In this document: positions 9,802-19,267 of the stretch, in pieces | Layout: each line of letters starts with the position of its first letter | How positions within the stretch are numbered: position 1 is the first letter of the stretch | From: Clostridia bacterium | Lineage (GTDB): Bacteria; Bacillota; Clostridia; UBA1381 | Assembly: GCA_022768695.1 (NCBI GenBank) | Contig: JALEPO010000088.1 | Span: 1-35,091, forward strand | Direction: 5' to 3' | DNA length: 35,091 nt | The notes under the pieces: generated by a model | Seen by the model: the letters and a program-made list of their open reading frames with translations, nothing else | Told to the model about the DNA's origin: nothing | Databases searched by the model: none | Position numbers and translations under genes: made by a program

Positions 9802-11172
9802 ATGGAGTTTTTTGACCGCATTATTAAAAAAGGCTTTTTTGAAAAAAAACGTGTAAATCCGGGGGGAAGAATTGCGCTTGGATTTTTAACGATTATTTTA
9901 ATAGGCGCATTGTTGCTTATGCTGCCGTGTTCATCGAAGGAAAGAGTTGTAACACCGTTTATTACGGCTTTGTTTACAACAACTTCGGCAACCTGTGTAA
10001 CGGGACTCACATTAGTGGAAACGGGAGCATATTACAGCTATTTCGGTCAGTTGGTAATTTTGATATTGATACAGCTCGGCGGCTTAGGGTTCATGACTAT
10101 ATTAACTACGGCATTTGTTGCGGCAAATAAATATATAGGCTTGCGTGACCGTATGATGATAGCTCAGTCGTTTGGCTTGGATAGTCTTGAGGGTGTTGTT
10201 CGTTTAGCAAAAATGGTGCTGAAAGCAACCGCGATATTTGAAATGATTGGCGCTGTATTGTTGTCTGTCCGATTTATTCCTCAGGAGGGATTGCTGAAGG
10301 GAATATGGTACAGTGTGTTTCATTCAGTATCAGCCTTTTGTAATGCCGGATTTGACATATTGGGAAACGGCAACAGCATTATGGCCTATCAATCAGATCC
10401 GCTTGTTGTTCTGACTCTTGGAATGCTTATAATTATAGGCGGTTTGGGATTTGTCGTATGGGAGGAGGCTTTTTTGCGGATAAAGCGTGTAAAACCTCTG
10501 TCGATGTATTCAAAGCTTGTATTTTTTATGACGGCATCACTTTTGATAATAGGCGCAGTTGGCTTTTTTGTATTTGAAAACTCTAATACAGCCACGATAG
10601 GTCATCAAAGTACAGCGCATAAAGTTTTATCTGCAGTATTTCAGTCGATAACGACAAGAACTGCCGGTTTTGATTCAATAGGTCAGGCTAATTTAACTCA
10701 GGAATCAAAATTGCTGTCGATTATGCTGATGATGATTGGAGGAGCGTCAGGCTCAACGGCAGGAGGAATTAAGGTTGTTACAATAGCTGTTGCTTTCATG
10801 ACTTTGAGAGCTGTATTGATGTCAAAAGGTGAAGTGACGGTATTTTGCAGAAGAATTAAGGACAGCAATTGCGTATATGCATTAGCGCTTGTATTTTTAT
10901 GGATGGTTATGTCAATATTGGGCAGCACGCTTATAGCTGCTATAGATAACATTCCGTTGATTGATGTATTTTATGAAACCGCTTCGGCATACGGAACTGT
11001 AGGACTTACGTCAGGCGTAACAGCGCAGGCTTCTTTGATCTCAAAAATTTTGCTTATGGTTTATATGTTTTTTGGACGTGTAGGAATAATGACGATAAGC
11101 GTTTCATTTACAATGCGTTTAAAAAATACCGGCAAAATAGAGTATCCTACAGGTAATATATTAATTGGGTAA
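9802..11172 (+). CDS. ktrB: KtrB/TrkH family potassium transporter subunit
   Basis: TTSATCVTGLTLVETG, SVSAFCNAGFDILG, TTRTAGFDSI, ASAYGTVGLTSG; GGASGSTAGGIK. Confidence 0.88.
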   Translation: MEFFDRIIKKGFFEKKRVNPGGRIALGFLTIILIGALLLMLPCSSKERVVTPFITALFTTTSATCVTGLTLVETGAYYSYFGQLVILILIQLGGLGFMTILTTAFVAANKYIGLRDRMMIAQSFGLDSLEGVVRLAKMVLKATAIFEMIGAVLLSVRFIPQEGLLKGIWYSVFHSVSAFCNAGFDILGNGNSIMAYQSDPLVVLTLGMLIIIGGLGFVVWEEAFLRIKRVKPLSMYSKLVFFMTASLLIIGAVGFFVFENSNTATIGHQSTAHKVLSAVFQSITTRTAGFDSIGQANLTQESKLLSIMLMMIGGASGSTAGGIKVVTIAVAFMTLRAVLMSKGEVTVFCRRIKDSNCVYALALVFLWMVMSILGSTLIAAIDNIPLIDVFYETASAYGTVGLTSGVTAQASLISKILLMVYMFFGRVGIMTISVSFTMRLKNTGKIEYPTGNILIG

Positions 11173-11191
11173 ATATGAAAGGTGATATAAA

Positions 11192-11848
11192 ATGAAAACT
11201 TTTGCTGTAATAGGTATGGGAAGATTTGGCAAGTCAATTGCGCTGCAGCTTTTTAAAATGGGATATGAGGTTTTAGCGGTTGATAAGGATATTGATAAAA
11301 TTAATGCTGTAGCGGACTATGTAACTCAGGCGGTATGTGCTGACGCTAAGGAAGAAAGTGTGCTTAAATCTCTCGGAATAAGAAACTATGACTGTGTTGT
11401 AATTGCTATAGGCGGGAATATTTCTGACAGTGTGTTGATTACACTCAATGTAAAGGAATCAGGCATAAAACAAATAGTGTGCAAGGCGTTAGACAGGCAG
11501 CATAAAAAGGTATTGGAGAAAATTGGCGCTGACACAGTAATAATACCTGAGCAGGAGGCAGGAATAAAAATTGCTATAAATCTTGTGTCAGAGAGAATTA
11601 TTGACATGATAGATATTTCGGATAAATACAGCATTGCGGATATTATTGTGCCCAAACGGTGGGTTGGCAAAAGCATAGAGGAGCTTTCCGTCCGTAAAAA
11701 GCATGGCGTCAATATAGTTGCAATAAAGACCAACCTTAGTGATAATGAGGTCACGATAACTCCTAAACCGGACTATATATTTAAGGGGACGGATATAGTG
11801 GTGCTTGTAGGCGAAACTGAGTCTATAAATACTCTTGATAAAATGTAA
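11192..11848 (+). CDS. ktrA: KtrA-type RCK regulatory subunit of K+ uptake
   Basis: RCK_N 'MKTFAVIGMGRFGKSIALQLFKMGYEVLAVDKD' plus RCK_C region; 218 aa; follows ktrB. Confidence 0.9.
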   Translation: MKTFAVIGMGRFGKSIALQLFKMGYEVLAVDKDIDKINAVADYVTQAVCADAKEESVLKSLGIRNYDCVVIAIGGNISDSVLITLNVKESGIKQIVCKALDRQHKKVLEKIGADTVIIPEQEAGIKIAINLVSERIIDMIDISDKYSIADIIVPKRWVGKSIEELSVRKKHGVNIVAIKTNLSDNEVTITPKPDYIFKGTDIVVLVGETESINTLDKM

Positions 11849-11861
11849 TATGAAAATAAAA

Positions 11862-11885
11862 GGACCGGGAGGAAAGTCCCGGTCC
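11862..11885 (-). terminator. Terminator hairpin for the minus-strand small ORF (possibly also usable by the ktrA transcript)
   Basis: ggaccggga (11862-11870) / tcccggtcc (11877-11885); the minus strand continues into ttttatttt, while the plus strand has no strong T run. Confidence 0.7.
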
Positions 11886-11892
11886 GTCTGTA

Positions 11893-12000
11893 TTAATCGT
11901 TGCACATACAGGTAACAATTACGATTATTATTAGTACCCAAAGAATCATATCAAAATCAAAATTGCCGCAGCCGTGATTTCTCTGACAACATTCACCCAT
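11893..12000 (-). CDS. Small 35-aa Cys/Gly-rich single-TM protein (not in the supplied ORF track)
   Basis: Reverse complement reads MGECCQRNHGCGNFDFDMILWVLIIIVIVTCMCND*; upstream AAGAAAGGAGG with 9-nt spacing to ATG; terminator hairpin just downstream. Confidence 0.75.
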   Translation of the reverse strand: MGECCQRNHGCGNFDFDMILWVLIIIVIVTCMCND

Positions 12001-12188
12001 GGTTTAGTGCCTCCTTTCTTGATTTGTAATATATACTATGATAAATTTGGATTTTTTGCAGATTGTCCGTGAAATTTTATTGTTTAAAATATGTCGGAAA
12101 ATACTTAAACACTTATTTAAAGGACGTAAGCGATACAGCTGTATTCTTCTGATTTTTATACTATCAGTAAAGAAATAATAAATTGTCC

Positions 12189-12217
12189 TTGAAATTTTGT
12201 TAAAAATAAGGTATAAT
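12189..12217 (+). promoter_or_regulatory. Sigma-A-type promoter upstream of the DUF896 gene
   Basis: TTGAAA (12189-12194), 17-nt spacer, TATAAT (12212-12217). Confidence 0.7.
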
Positions 12218-12270
12218 AGCTATGGTAAAATAAGCATATAGGAATTTTTAAGGATATGGAGGAGATTGGT

Positions 12271-12447
12271 TTGGAAAAAGCCAAAATAGAAAGAATTAAT
12301 TTTTTGGCAAAAAAAGCAAAAACCGAAGGCTTGTCAGATGCTGAAACAGCAGAACGCGATGTTCTTCGTAAAGAGTATCTTGCCGCGATAAGAGCAAATT
12401 TTAAGGCTACTCTTGATAATGTTGAGTTTACTGACAAAAAAATATAA
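12271..12447 (+). CDS. DUF896 family small protein (YnzC-like)
   Basis: 'MEKAKIERINFLAKKAKTEGLSDAETAERDVLRKEYLAAIRANFKATLDNVEF'. TTG 12271 after ggaggaga is a better start than ATG 12256. Confidence 0.8.
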   Translation: MEKAKIERINFLAKKAKTEGLSDAETAERDVLRKEYLAAIRANFKATLDNVEFTDKKI

Positions 12448-12556
12448 GCTTTTAAAGCATCTTTGTTTGTGAAAATTTACTGAATGTGTAAAATTACATA
12501 ATATGTATGTAATTTTCTGTATGATAAAATATAAACATAAAGGAGTATATATAAAA

Positions 12557-13564
12557 ATGTCACTAATTTTACCTAAGGGTTACAAATCAAGTCTGGATGG
12601 AAGAACCACTGAAAAGGCAATTAAATTTATTAAGGATACTTTTCAGCACGAGATAATTGCTGCGCTTAATCTGCAAAGAATTTCAGCGCCGCTGTTTGTG
12701 CGTCCTGAAACAGGTCTTAACGATAATCTTAATGGAGTAGAACGTCCGGTAAGCTTTGACGCGCCATGTATAAACGGCGCTACTCTTGAAATTGTACATT
12801 CACTTGCAAAGTGGAAAAGAATGACTTTAGGAAAATATGGTTTTAAGTCCGGAGAAGGTCTTTATACGGACATGAACGCTATACGACGTGATGAGGAAGT
12901 AGACAATCTTCATTCGATGTATGTTGACCAGTGGGACTGGGAAGAGGTTATTGAGGAAAAGGACAGAAACATTGAAACACTGAAGAAATACGTCAAAAAT
13001 ATTTATAAGGCAATGAAGGCAACTCAGGCAAGAGTTTGTCAGAAGTTCCCTGTTATTGAGGATTATTTCCCTGACGAAATTACATTTATTACAACACAGG
13101 AGCTTGAGGATATGTATCCTGACCTTGAGCCGAAGGAGAGAGAGAACGCTTTGCTCAGAGAAAAGAAAGCTGTATTTCTTATGCAGATAGGTAAGGAGCT
13201 TAAATCGGGTAAAAAGCATGATGGAAGAGCTCCAGACTATGATGACTGGGAATTGAATGGTGATATTTTAATGTATTATCCTGTTCTTGATTTATCATAT
13301 GAATTTTCAAGCATGGGTATCAGAGTAGATGAAAAATCACTTCTTTCACAGATTAAGCTGACAGGCTGCGAGGACAGACTTGAGCTTGATTTCCATAAAA
13401 AGCTTCTTAATAAGGAGCTTCCGTATACAATCGGCGGTGGTATAGGTCAATCAAGATTATGTATGTTTATGCTTAACAAAGCGCATATCGGCGAAGTACA
13501 GGCATCTGTATGGCCGGAAGAAATGCGTAAAGCGTGCGCAGAAAACGGAATTAATTTGCTTTAA
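12557..13564 (+). CDS. asnA: Aspartate--ammonia ligase (asparagine synthetase A)
   Basis: 'MSLILPKGYKSSLDGRTTEKAIKFIKDTFQ', 'ISAPLFVRPETGLNDNLNGVERPVSFD', 'YTIGGGIGQSRLCMFML'; RBS aaaggag. Confidence 0.95.
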   Translation: MSLILPKGYKSSLDGRTTEKAIKFIKDTFQHEIIAALNLQRISAPLFVRPETGLNDNLNGVERPVSFDAPCINGATLEIVHSLAKWKRMTLGKYGFKSGEGLYTDMNAIRRDEEVDNLHSMYVDQWDWEEVIEEKDRNIETLKKYVKNIYKAMKATQARVCQKFPVIEDYFPDEITFITTQELEDMYPDLEPKERENALLREKKAVFLMQIGKELKSGKKHDGRAPDYDDWELNGDILMYYPVLDLSYEFSSMGIRVDEKSLLSQIKLTGCEDRLELDFHKKLLNKELPYTIGGGIGQSRLCMFMLNKAHIGEVQASVWPEEMRKACAENGINLL

Positions 13565-13588
13565 TTCAAATTTGAAAGGAAGAATCTA

Positions 13589-14980
13589 ATGAAAACAGTT
13601 ATAAAAAAGTTATTCAGAGAAACGGAAAACTATGGCGGAAAGGAAATAACCATTTCCGGCTGGGTAAGAACCATAAGAGTATCAAAGAATTTTGGATTTA
13701 TTGAGATAAATGACGGCAGCTTTTTCAAGAATTTGCAGATTATCATTGAGGAAAGCAAGCTTGATAATTTTGCAAAGCTTGCAAAGCTTAATGTCGGCGC
13801 TGCTATTACGGCAACAGGTATTCTTGAGCTTACGCCGGAAGCTAAGCAGCCGTTTGAATTAAAGGCTGAAAATGTGGAAGTTGATGGTGCTTCAACTCCC
13901 GATTATCCGCTTCAGAAGAAGCGTCATAGCTTTGAATATCTAAGGACAATCGCGCATCTGCGTCCGAGAACTAATACATTTGCCGCTGTATTCCGTGTTC
14001 GTTCAATGATTGCATATGCAATTCACCAGTTTTTCCAGGAACGCGGATTTGTATATGTTCATACTCCGATTATAACAGGAAGTGACTGTGAAGGTGCGGG
14101 TGAAATGTTCCAGGTTACTACAATGCCGCTTGATAATCTTCCCAAGAATGATGACGGCAGTGTTGATTACAGTAAGGATTTCTTTGGCAAATCAACCAAT
14201 TTGACAGTTAGTGGACAGTTAAATGTAGAAACATATTGCATGGCGTTCAGAAATGTATATACATTTGGACCAACCTTCCGTGCAGAAAACTCAAACACCA
14301 CGCGTCATGCTGCTGAGTTCTGGATGATTGAGCCGGAAATAGCATTTGCAGATTTGCAGGACGATATGGAGCTTGCTGAGGATATGCTGAAATATATAAT
14401 TAATTATTGCCTTGAAAATGCTCCGGAGGAAATGGCATTCTTTAATCAGTTTATAGACAAGGGATTGCTTGATAGATTAAATAACGTAGTAAACAACAAA
14501 TTCGCTCATGTAACGTATACCGAAGCGATTGAGCTTTTAAAGGAGCATGCTGATGAGTTTGAATATCCGGTTGAGTGGGGTACTGACTTGCAGACAGAGC
14601 ACGAAAGATATCTAACAGAGCAGATTTTTAAGCGTCCTGTTATGGTGACGGATTATCCTAAGGAGATTAAGGCATTTTATATGAAGCTTAATCCTGACGG
14701 AAAGACTGTTGCGGCGGTAGATGTTCTTGTGCCGGGTGTCGGAGAGATTATCGGCGGAAGTCAGCGTGAAGAAAATTATGATATTCTTGTAAGCCGCATG
14801 AAGGAACTGGGCTTAAAGGAAGAAGATTATTCATGGTATTTGGATTTAAGAAAATACGGTACAAATAAGCATGCGGGCTTTGGCTTGGGCTTTGAACGCG
14901 CGGTTATGTATATTACAGGTATGTCAAATATCCGTGATGTTCTGCCGTTCCCGAGAACTGTGGGTACTGCTGAATTTTAG
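13589..14980 (+). CDS. asnS: Asparaginyl-tRNA synthetase
   Basis: OB-fold '[21 protein letters not shown]'; '[25 protein letters not shown]'; '[28 protein letters not shown]'. Confidence 0.96.
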   Translation: MKTVIKKLFRETENYGGKEITISGWVRTIRVSKNFGFIEINDGSFFKNLQIIIEESKLDNFAKLAKLNVGAAITATGILELTPEAKQPFELKAENVEVDGASTPDYPLQKKRHSFEYLRTIAHLRPRTNTFAAVFRVRSMIAYAIHQFFQERGFVYVHTPIITGSDCEGAGEMFQVTTMPLDNLPKNDDGSVDYSKDFFGKSTNLTVSGQLNVETYCMAFRNVYTFGPTFRAENSNTTRHAAEFWMIEPEIAFADLQDDMELAEDMLKYIINYCLENAPEEMAFFNQFIDKGLLDRLNNVVNNKFAHVTYTEAIELLKEHADEFEYPVEWGTDLQTEHERYLTEQIFKRPVMVTDYPKEIKAFYMKLNPDGKTVAAVDVLVPGVGEIIGGSQREENYDILVSRMKELGLKEEDYSWYLDLRKYGTNKHAGFGLGFERAVMYITGMSNIRDVLPFPRTVGTAEF

Positions 14981-14998
14981 TGTTTCAGATTGCTTAAT

Positions 14999-15027
14999 CC
15001 GCTTCCCCTTGCGGGAAGCGGTATTTT
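14999..15027 (+). terminator. Terminator after asnS
   Basis: ccgcttccc (14999-15007) / gggaagcgg (15013-15021) followed by tatttt. Confidence 0.7.
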
Positions 15028-15172
15028 CAAATTATGATTTTTAATTATGATTTTTGTAGTTAAGAAAATTGCCTGCAAGGTGAGTAATTTTTCTTATTCA
15101 GAATAAAAATTCCCGTTATGCCCTAAGATTAGGGATGTGGGATAATAGTTGAAATTTTTTGTACAGAGGACG

Positions 15173-15988
15173 ATGATAATGACTATTGTATATATAATAT
15201 GTACTGCCATTTTGGTTGTTTTGGCATATAGGTTTAATGTTTTGCTTGGATTAGGTATTACCGCGTTATTTCTTGCATACGGTATTTATTCATTTATACC
15301 CAATTATTATACTATAAAGGGAAATAAAGCGTATCAGGAAGGGGATTTTGAGGAATCAAAAAAGTGGTTTAAGAAATCATATGATACGAAACGAGCAAAA
15401 GTAAACACAAGGGTTTCATATGCGTATATATTGATGCGGACGGGAGATTTTGAAACGGCTGAACAAATACTTAATAGTATAATCAGAGCAAAAGGAGTTA
15501 AGCCGGAACAGAAGAATAATGCAAAGCAGCAGCGCTGTATGGTTTATTTTAAGCAAGGAAAGCTTGAAGAGGCGCTTGAAGAGGCATATGAAATTTTTGA
15601 CAATGGAAATTATAAAAACACTATGCTTTACGGTATGCTGGGATATTTTAAATATCTGCATGATGCTCCGGAAGATGCGCTGAAATTTTGTTTAGAGGCA
15701 TATGAGTATAACAGCGATGACCGTGACATTACGGACAATTTGTCCCTGTGCTATTATAAGCTTGGTGATTATGAAAAGGCAAGAGAGTATTCTGACAAGA
15801 TAATTGCTGAAAATCCTCAGTTTGTGGAAGCATATTATCATGGCGCGCAGATTGCTGTAAAATGTGGTGATTATGCTACGGCAAAGGAATATTTAGATAA
15901 AATTCCAAGCTGCCGTTGGTCGCAGATGACAACTGTAACACAGGAAGAAGTAGATAGTTTAGCGAGAGAGGTCAAGTCAAGGCTATGA
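15173..15988 (+). CDS. Membrane-anchored TPR-repeat protein
   Basis: N-terminal TM segments followed by TPR-like helices ('AYQEGDFEESKKWFKKSYD', 'LCYYKLGDYEKAREYSDKIIAENPQ'). ORF track starts at TTG 15149; ATG 15173 after agagga is preferred. Confidence 0.75.
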   Translation: MIMTIVYIICTAILVVLAYRFNVLLGLGITALFLAYGIYSFIPNYYTIKGNKAYQEGDFEESKKWFKKSYDTKRAKVNTRVSYAYILMRTGDFETAEQILNSIIRAKGVKPEQKNNAKQQRCMVYFKQGKLEEALEEAYEIFDNGNYKNTMLYGMLGYFKYLHDAPEDALKFCLEAYEYNSDDRDITDNLSLCYYKLGDYEKAREYSDKIIAENPQFVEAYYHGAQIAVKCGDYATAKEYLDKIPSCRWSQMTTVTQEEVDSLAREVKSRL

Positions 15989-17265
15989 GTAAAACACCGC
16001 TTGCAGATAGAATACGGCCATCGTCTTTAGATGATGTTGTAGGGCAGAAGCAGCTTATAGGACAAGGAAAGCTGCTTCGCAATATAATTGAAAATAATGA
16101 AATTCCAAATATGATTTTTTATGGCCCCAGCGGTGTAGGCAAAACTACGATTGCCAATATTATTGCCTCTAAGACCGGAAAAACATTGCATCGTTTAAAC
16201 GCGACAAATGCTTCTGTTGCCGATATTAAAAATATTGTTTCAACATTGGATAGCTTTTTAGCGATGGACGGTGTTCTGCTGTATCTTGACGAAATACAGC
16301 ATTTTAACAAGAAACAGCAGCAGTCGCTTTTGGAATTTATGGAGAATGGAAAAATCACGCTTATTGCAAGCACAACGGAAAATCCATATTTTTATGTGTA
16401 TAACGCTGTGTTGTCGCGAAGCGTGGTTTTTGAGTTCCTGCCTGTTGAACCGGAGGATATAAAAGACGCGCTGGAACGCGCTGTTGTGCTTTTAAAAGAA
16501 AATGATTATAAGCTGTATAACGTATCTGTTGAAGAAGCTGCGATAAATCATATGGCACACGTTTCAAACGGTGATGTAAGAAAAGCATTGAATTCGCTTG
16601 AGGTTGCTTTTCTTGCCGCGCGTCCCGATTCTGACGGAAATATAGAAATAACGCTTGATGTGGCTGTTCAGGCAACGCAGAAAAAAGCAATGCGGTATGA
16701 TAAAGACGGTGACAGTCACTATGATATTTTGAGCGCATTTCAGAAATCTATACGAGGATCAGATCCGGATGCTGCAATTCATTATTTGGCAAGATTAGTT
16801 TCGGCAGGGGATTTGCAGAGTATATGCAGAAGACTTTTGGTTATATCGGCAGAGGATATAGGGCTTGCATATCCACAGGCGATTACTATAGTAAAATCAT
16901 GCGTGGATTCGGCATTGCAGTTAGGGTTTCCGGAGGCAAGAATTCCGCTTGCGGAGGCTGTGCTGCTTTTGGCGACTGCGCCAAAATCAAACAGCGCTAT
17001 ATGTGCTGTCGATGCTGCAATGCGTGAAATTGAAAATGTTGATACCGGTGATATTCCGGCACATTTAAAGGATTCCCATTACGCAGGCTCTCGTGATTTA
17101 GGACATGGAACAGATTATAAATATCCGCACAGCTATCCTAATCATTATACAGAGCAGCAATATTTGCCCAACAATATAAAAAATTCCAGATATTATGAGT
17201 TTGGGGACAATAAAACAGAGCAATCGGCAAAAATATATTGGGATAAAATAAAGGGAAACAAGTAA
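15985..17265 (+). CDS. rarA: Replication-associated recombination protein A (RarA/MgsA AAA+ ATPase)
   Basis: 'PLADRIRPSSLDDVVGQKQLIGQGKLLRNIIE', 'FYGPSGVGKTTIANIIA', 'YLDEIQHFNKKQQQSLLEFMENG'; 4-nt overlap with the TPR gene. Confidence 0.92.
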   Translation: MSKTPLADRIRPSSLDDVVGQKQLIGQGKLLRNIIENNEIPNMIFYGPSGVGKTTIANIIASKTGKTLHRLNATNASVADIKNIVSTLDSFLAMDGVLLYLDEIQHFNKKQQQSLLEFMENGKITLIASTTENPYFYVYNAVLSRSVVFEFLPVEPEDIKDALERAVVLLKENDYKLYNVSVEEAAINHMAHVSNGDVRKALNSLEVAFLAARPDSDGNIEITLDVAVQATQKKAMRYDKDGDSHYDILSAFQKSIRGSDPDAAIHYLARLVSAGDLQSICRRLLVISAEDIGLAYPQAITIVKSCVDSALQLGFPEARIPLAEAVLLLATAPKSNSAICAVDAAMREIENVDTGDIPAHLKDSHYAGSRDLGHGTDYKYPHSYPNHYTEQQYLPNNIKNSRYYEFGDNKTEQSAKIYWDKIKGNK

Positions 17266-17317
17266 ATATATAATTACAGAATATCAATAGGGACACTAAA
17301 CAGAAAGGAACATTAAA

Positions 17318-19228
17318 ATGAAGGACGGATTTGTTAAAGTAGCCTGCGCTACAACAGATATTAAAGTTGGGGACACTAAATTCAATTCCGATAATATAAT
17401 TGCACAAATTAAAGAAGCGGCAGATAACAAGGCGAAGCTTATAGTATTTCCCGAGCTTTCTGTTACAGCATATACATGCGGTGATTTGTTTTTGCAGAAT
17501 TCTCTGATTAAAAGTGCTGAAAGTGAAATCCTGCGGATTGCATCGCAGACAAAGGGATGTGATATTATATCTGTTGTTGGTTTTCCTTTCGTTGTCAATC
17601 AGACTCTTTATAATTGTGCCGCAGTTATAAACAAAGGGCATATAAAGGGAATAGTTCCTAAAATGTCAATCCCGAATTATTCGGAATTTTACGAAGCGCG
17701 CCATTTTGCAAAGGGGATACAGAATACAGTAGATGTAAAAATAGGCGACAGTATTGTGCCATTTGGCAGTAAAATTCTTTTTAGGGCAAAGAATATGGCA
17801 GATTTTATACTTGCTGTAGAGATTTGTGAGGATTTATGGACGGTAAATCCTCCGTCGTGCGCTCATGCGCTTGCCGGAGCAACAATTATTGCGAATTTAT
17901 CCGCGTCCAATGAATTGATTGCAAAGGATGAATACCGAAGTATGCTTGTTTCAAGTCAATCCGCAAGATTATTTTCTGCATATTTATATGCGGATGCGGG
18001 ATACGGAGAATCCACAACCGATGTGGTTTTTGCAGGTGATAATATAATAGCGGAGAATGGAACGCTGTTAAAAAGAAGTAAACGTTTTACAAATGAATGT
18101 GTATATACTGAGCTTGATTTGGAAAGACTTGTAGGTGAAAGAAGAAAGACAACAACCTATGAAAACAGTATGGCAGAGGATTATACGGTTGTAGAGGTTG
18201 AATTCAACGAAGAAGAAACCGAAATAACACGACATATTGAAAAACTGCCGTTTGTTCCGGCGGATGAAGAAAAAAGAGTTAAACGCAGCGAGGAAATTCT
18301 CACTATTCAATCTATGGGCTTAAAAAAACGCTTGCAGCATGCATGGGCAAAGACTGCTGTAGTGGGTGTAAGCGGCGGATTGGATTCTACTTTGGCGCTG
18401 CTTGTTACTGTCAGAGCATTTGACAGTCTTGGTTTGGACAGAAAAAATATAATGGCAATCACTATGCCTTGTTTCGGAACAACAAGCAGAACCTATAACA
18501 ATTCAATAAATTTTGCTAATTCGCTGGGAGTAACGCTGAAAGAAATTAATATTAAAGACGCGGTAAATCAGCATTTCAAGGATATTGAGCAGGAGCCTGA
18601 GAAGTATGATGTTACCTATGAAAACTCGCAGGCGCGTGAGCGTACTCAAATATTAATGGATATAGCAAATAAAAATAATGGAATAGTTGTAGGCACGGGA
18701 GATTTATCTGAGTTGGCATTGGGTTGGGCAACGTATAACGGTGACCATATGTCAATGTATGCTGTGAATGCGAGTGTTCCGAAAACTTTGATACGCTATC
18801 TTGTTGATTATGAGGCGAAACGCACTGAAAATGAGATGTTAAAAAAGACCTTGCAGGATATTCTTGCCACTCCTGTAAGTCCGGAATTACTGCCGCCCAA
18901 GGATGGAGAAATATCGCAGAAAACGGAGCATATTGTTGGTCCGTATGAGTTGCATGATTTTTTTCTGTATCATTTGGTACGATTTGCTTCAGCTCCGTCT
19001 AAGATTTTCAGACTCGCAAAGATTGCGTTTAACGGCGTATATGACAGTGAATTTATACTAAGCTGGATGAAGGTGTTTTATAAACGCTTTTTTCAGCAGC
19101 AATTTAAACGTTCGTGTTTGCCGGATGGACCGAAAGTGGGTTCTGTTGCTCTTTCGCCGAGAGGTGACTGGCGTATGCCGAGTGATGCCTCCGTAAATTT
19201 GTGGATGAGCGAAATAGAAAAATTGTAA
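17318..19228 (+). CDS. nadE: Glutamine-dependent NAD+ synthetase
   Basis: N-terminal nitrilase-like domain ('IVFPELSVTAYTCGDLF', 'VEICEDLW') and synthetase domain 'VVGVSGGLDSTLALLV', 'VGTGDLSELALGWATYNGDHMSMYAVNASVPKTL'. Confidence 0.95.
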   Translation: MKDGFVKVACATTDIKVGDTKFNSDNIIAQIKEAADNKAKLIVFPELSVTAYTCGDLFLQNSLIKSAESEILRIASQTKGCDIISVVGFPFVVNQTLYNCAAVINKGHIKGIVPKMSIPNYSEFYEARHFAKGIQNTVDVKIGDSIVPFGSKILFRAKNMADFILAVEICEDLWTVNPPSCAHALAGATIIANLSASNELIAKDEYRSMLVSSQSARLFSAYLYADAGYGESTTDVVFAGDNIIAENGTLLKRSKRFTNECVYTELDLERLVGERRKTTTYENSMAEDYTVVEVEFNEEETEITRHIEKLPFVPADEEKRVKRSEEILTIQSMGLKKRLQHAWAKTAVVGVSGGLDSTLALLVTVRAFDSLGLDRKNIMAITMPCFGTTSRTYNNSINFANSLGVTLKEINIKDAVNQHFKDIEQEPEKYDVTYENSQARERTQILMDIANKNNGIVVGTGDLSELALGWATYNGDHMSMYAVNASVPKTLIRYLVDYEAKRTENEMLKKTLQDILATPVSPELLPPKDGEISQKTEHIVGPYELHDFFLYHLVRFASAPSKIFRLAKIAFNGVYDSEFILSWMKVFYKRFFQQQFKRSCLPDGPKVGSVALSPRGDWRMPSDASVNLWMSEIEKL

Positions 19229-19267
19229 TTAAATAATCGCTCATTTAATAAGGATAGTGAATGAGCG

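Noticed and set aside
9249-10010. 253-aa minus-strand ORF across the trkH/ktrB junction
   Set aside because: Antisense to two well-supported membrane protein genes, with no recognisable domain or RBS.
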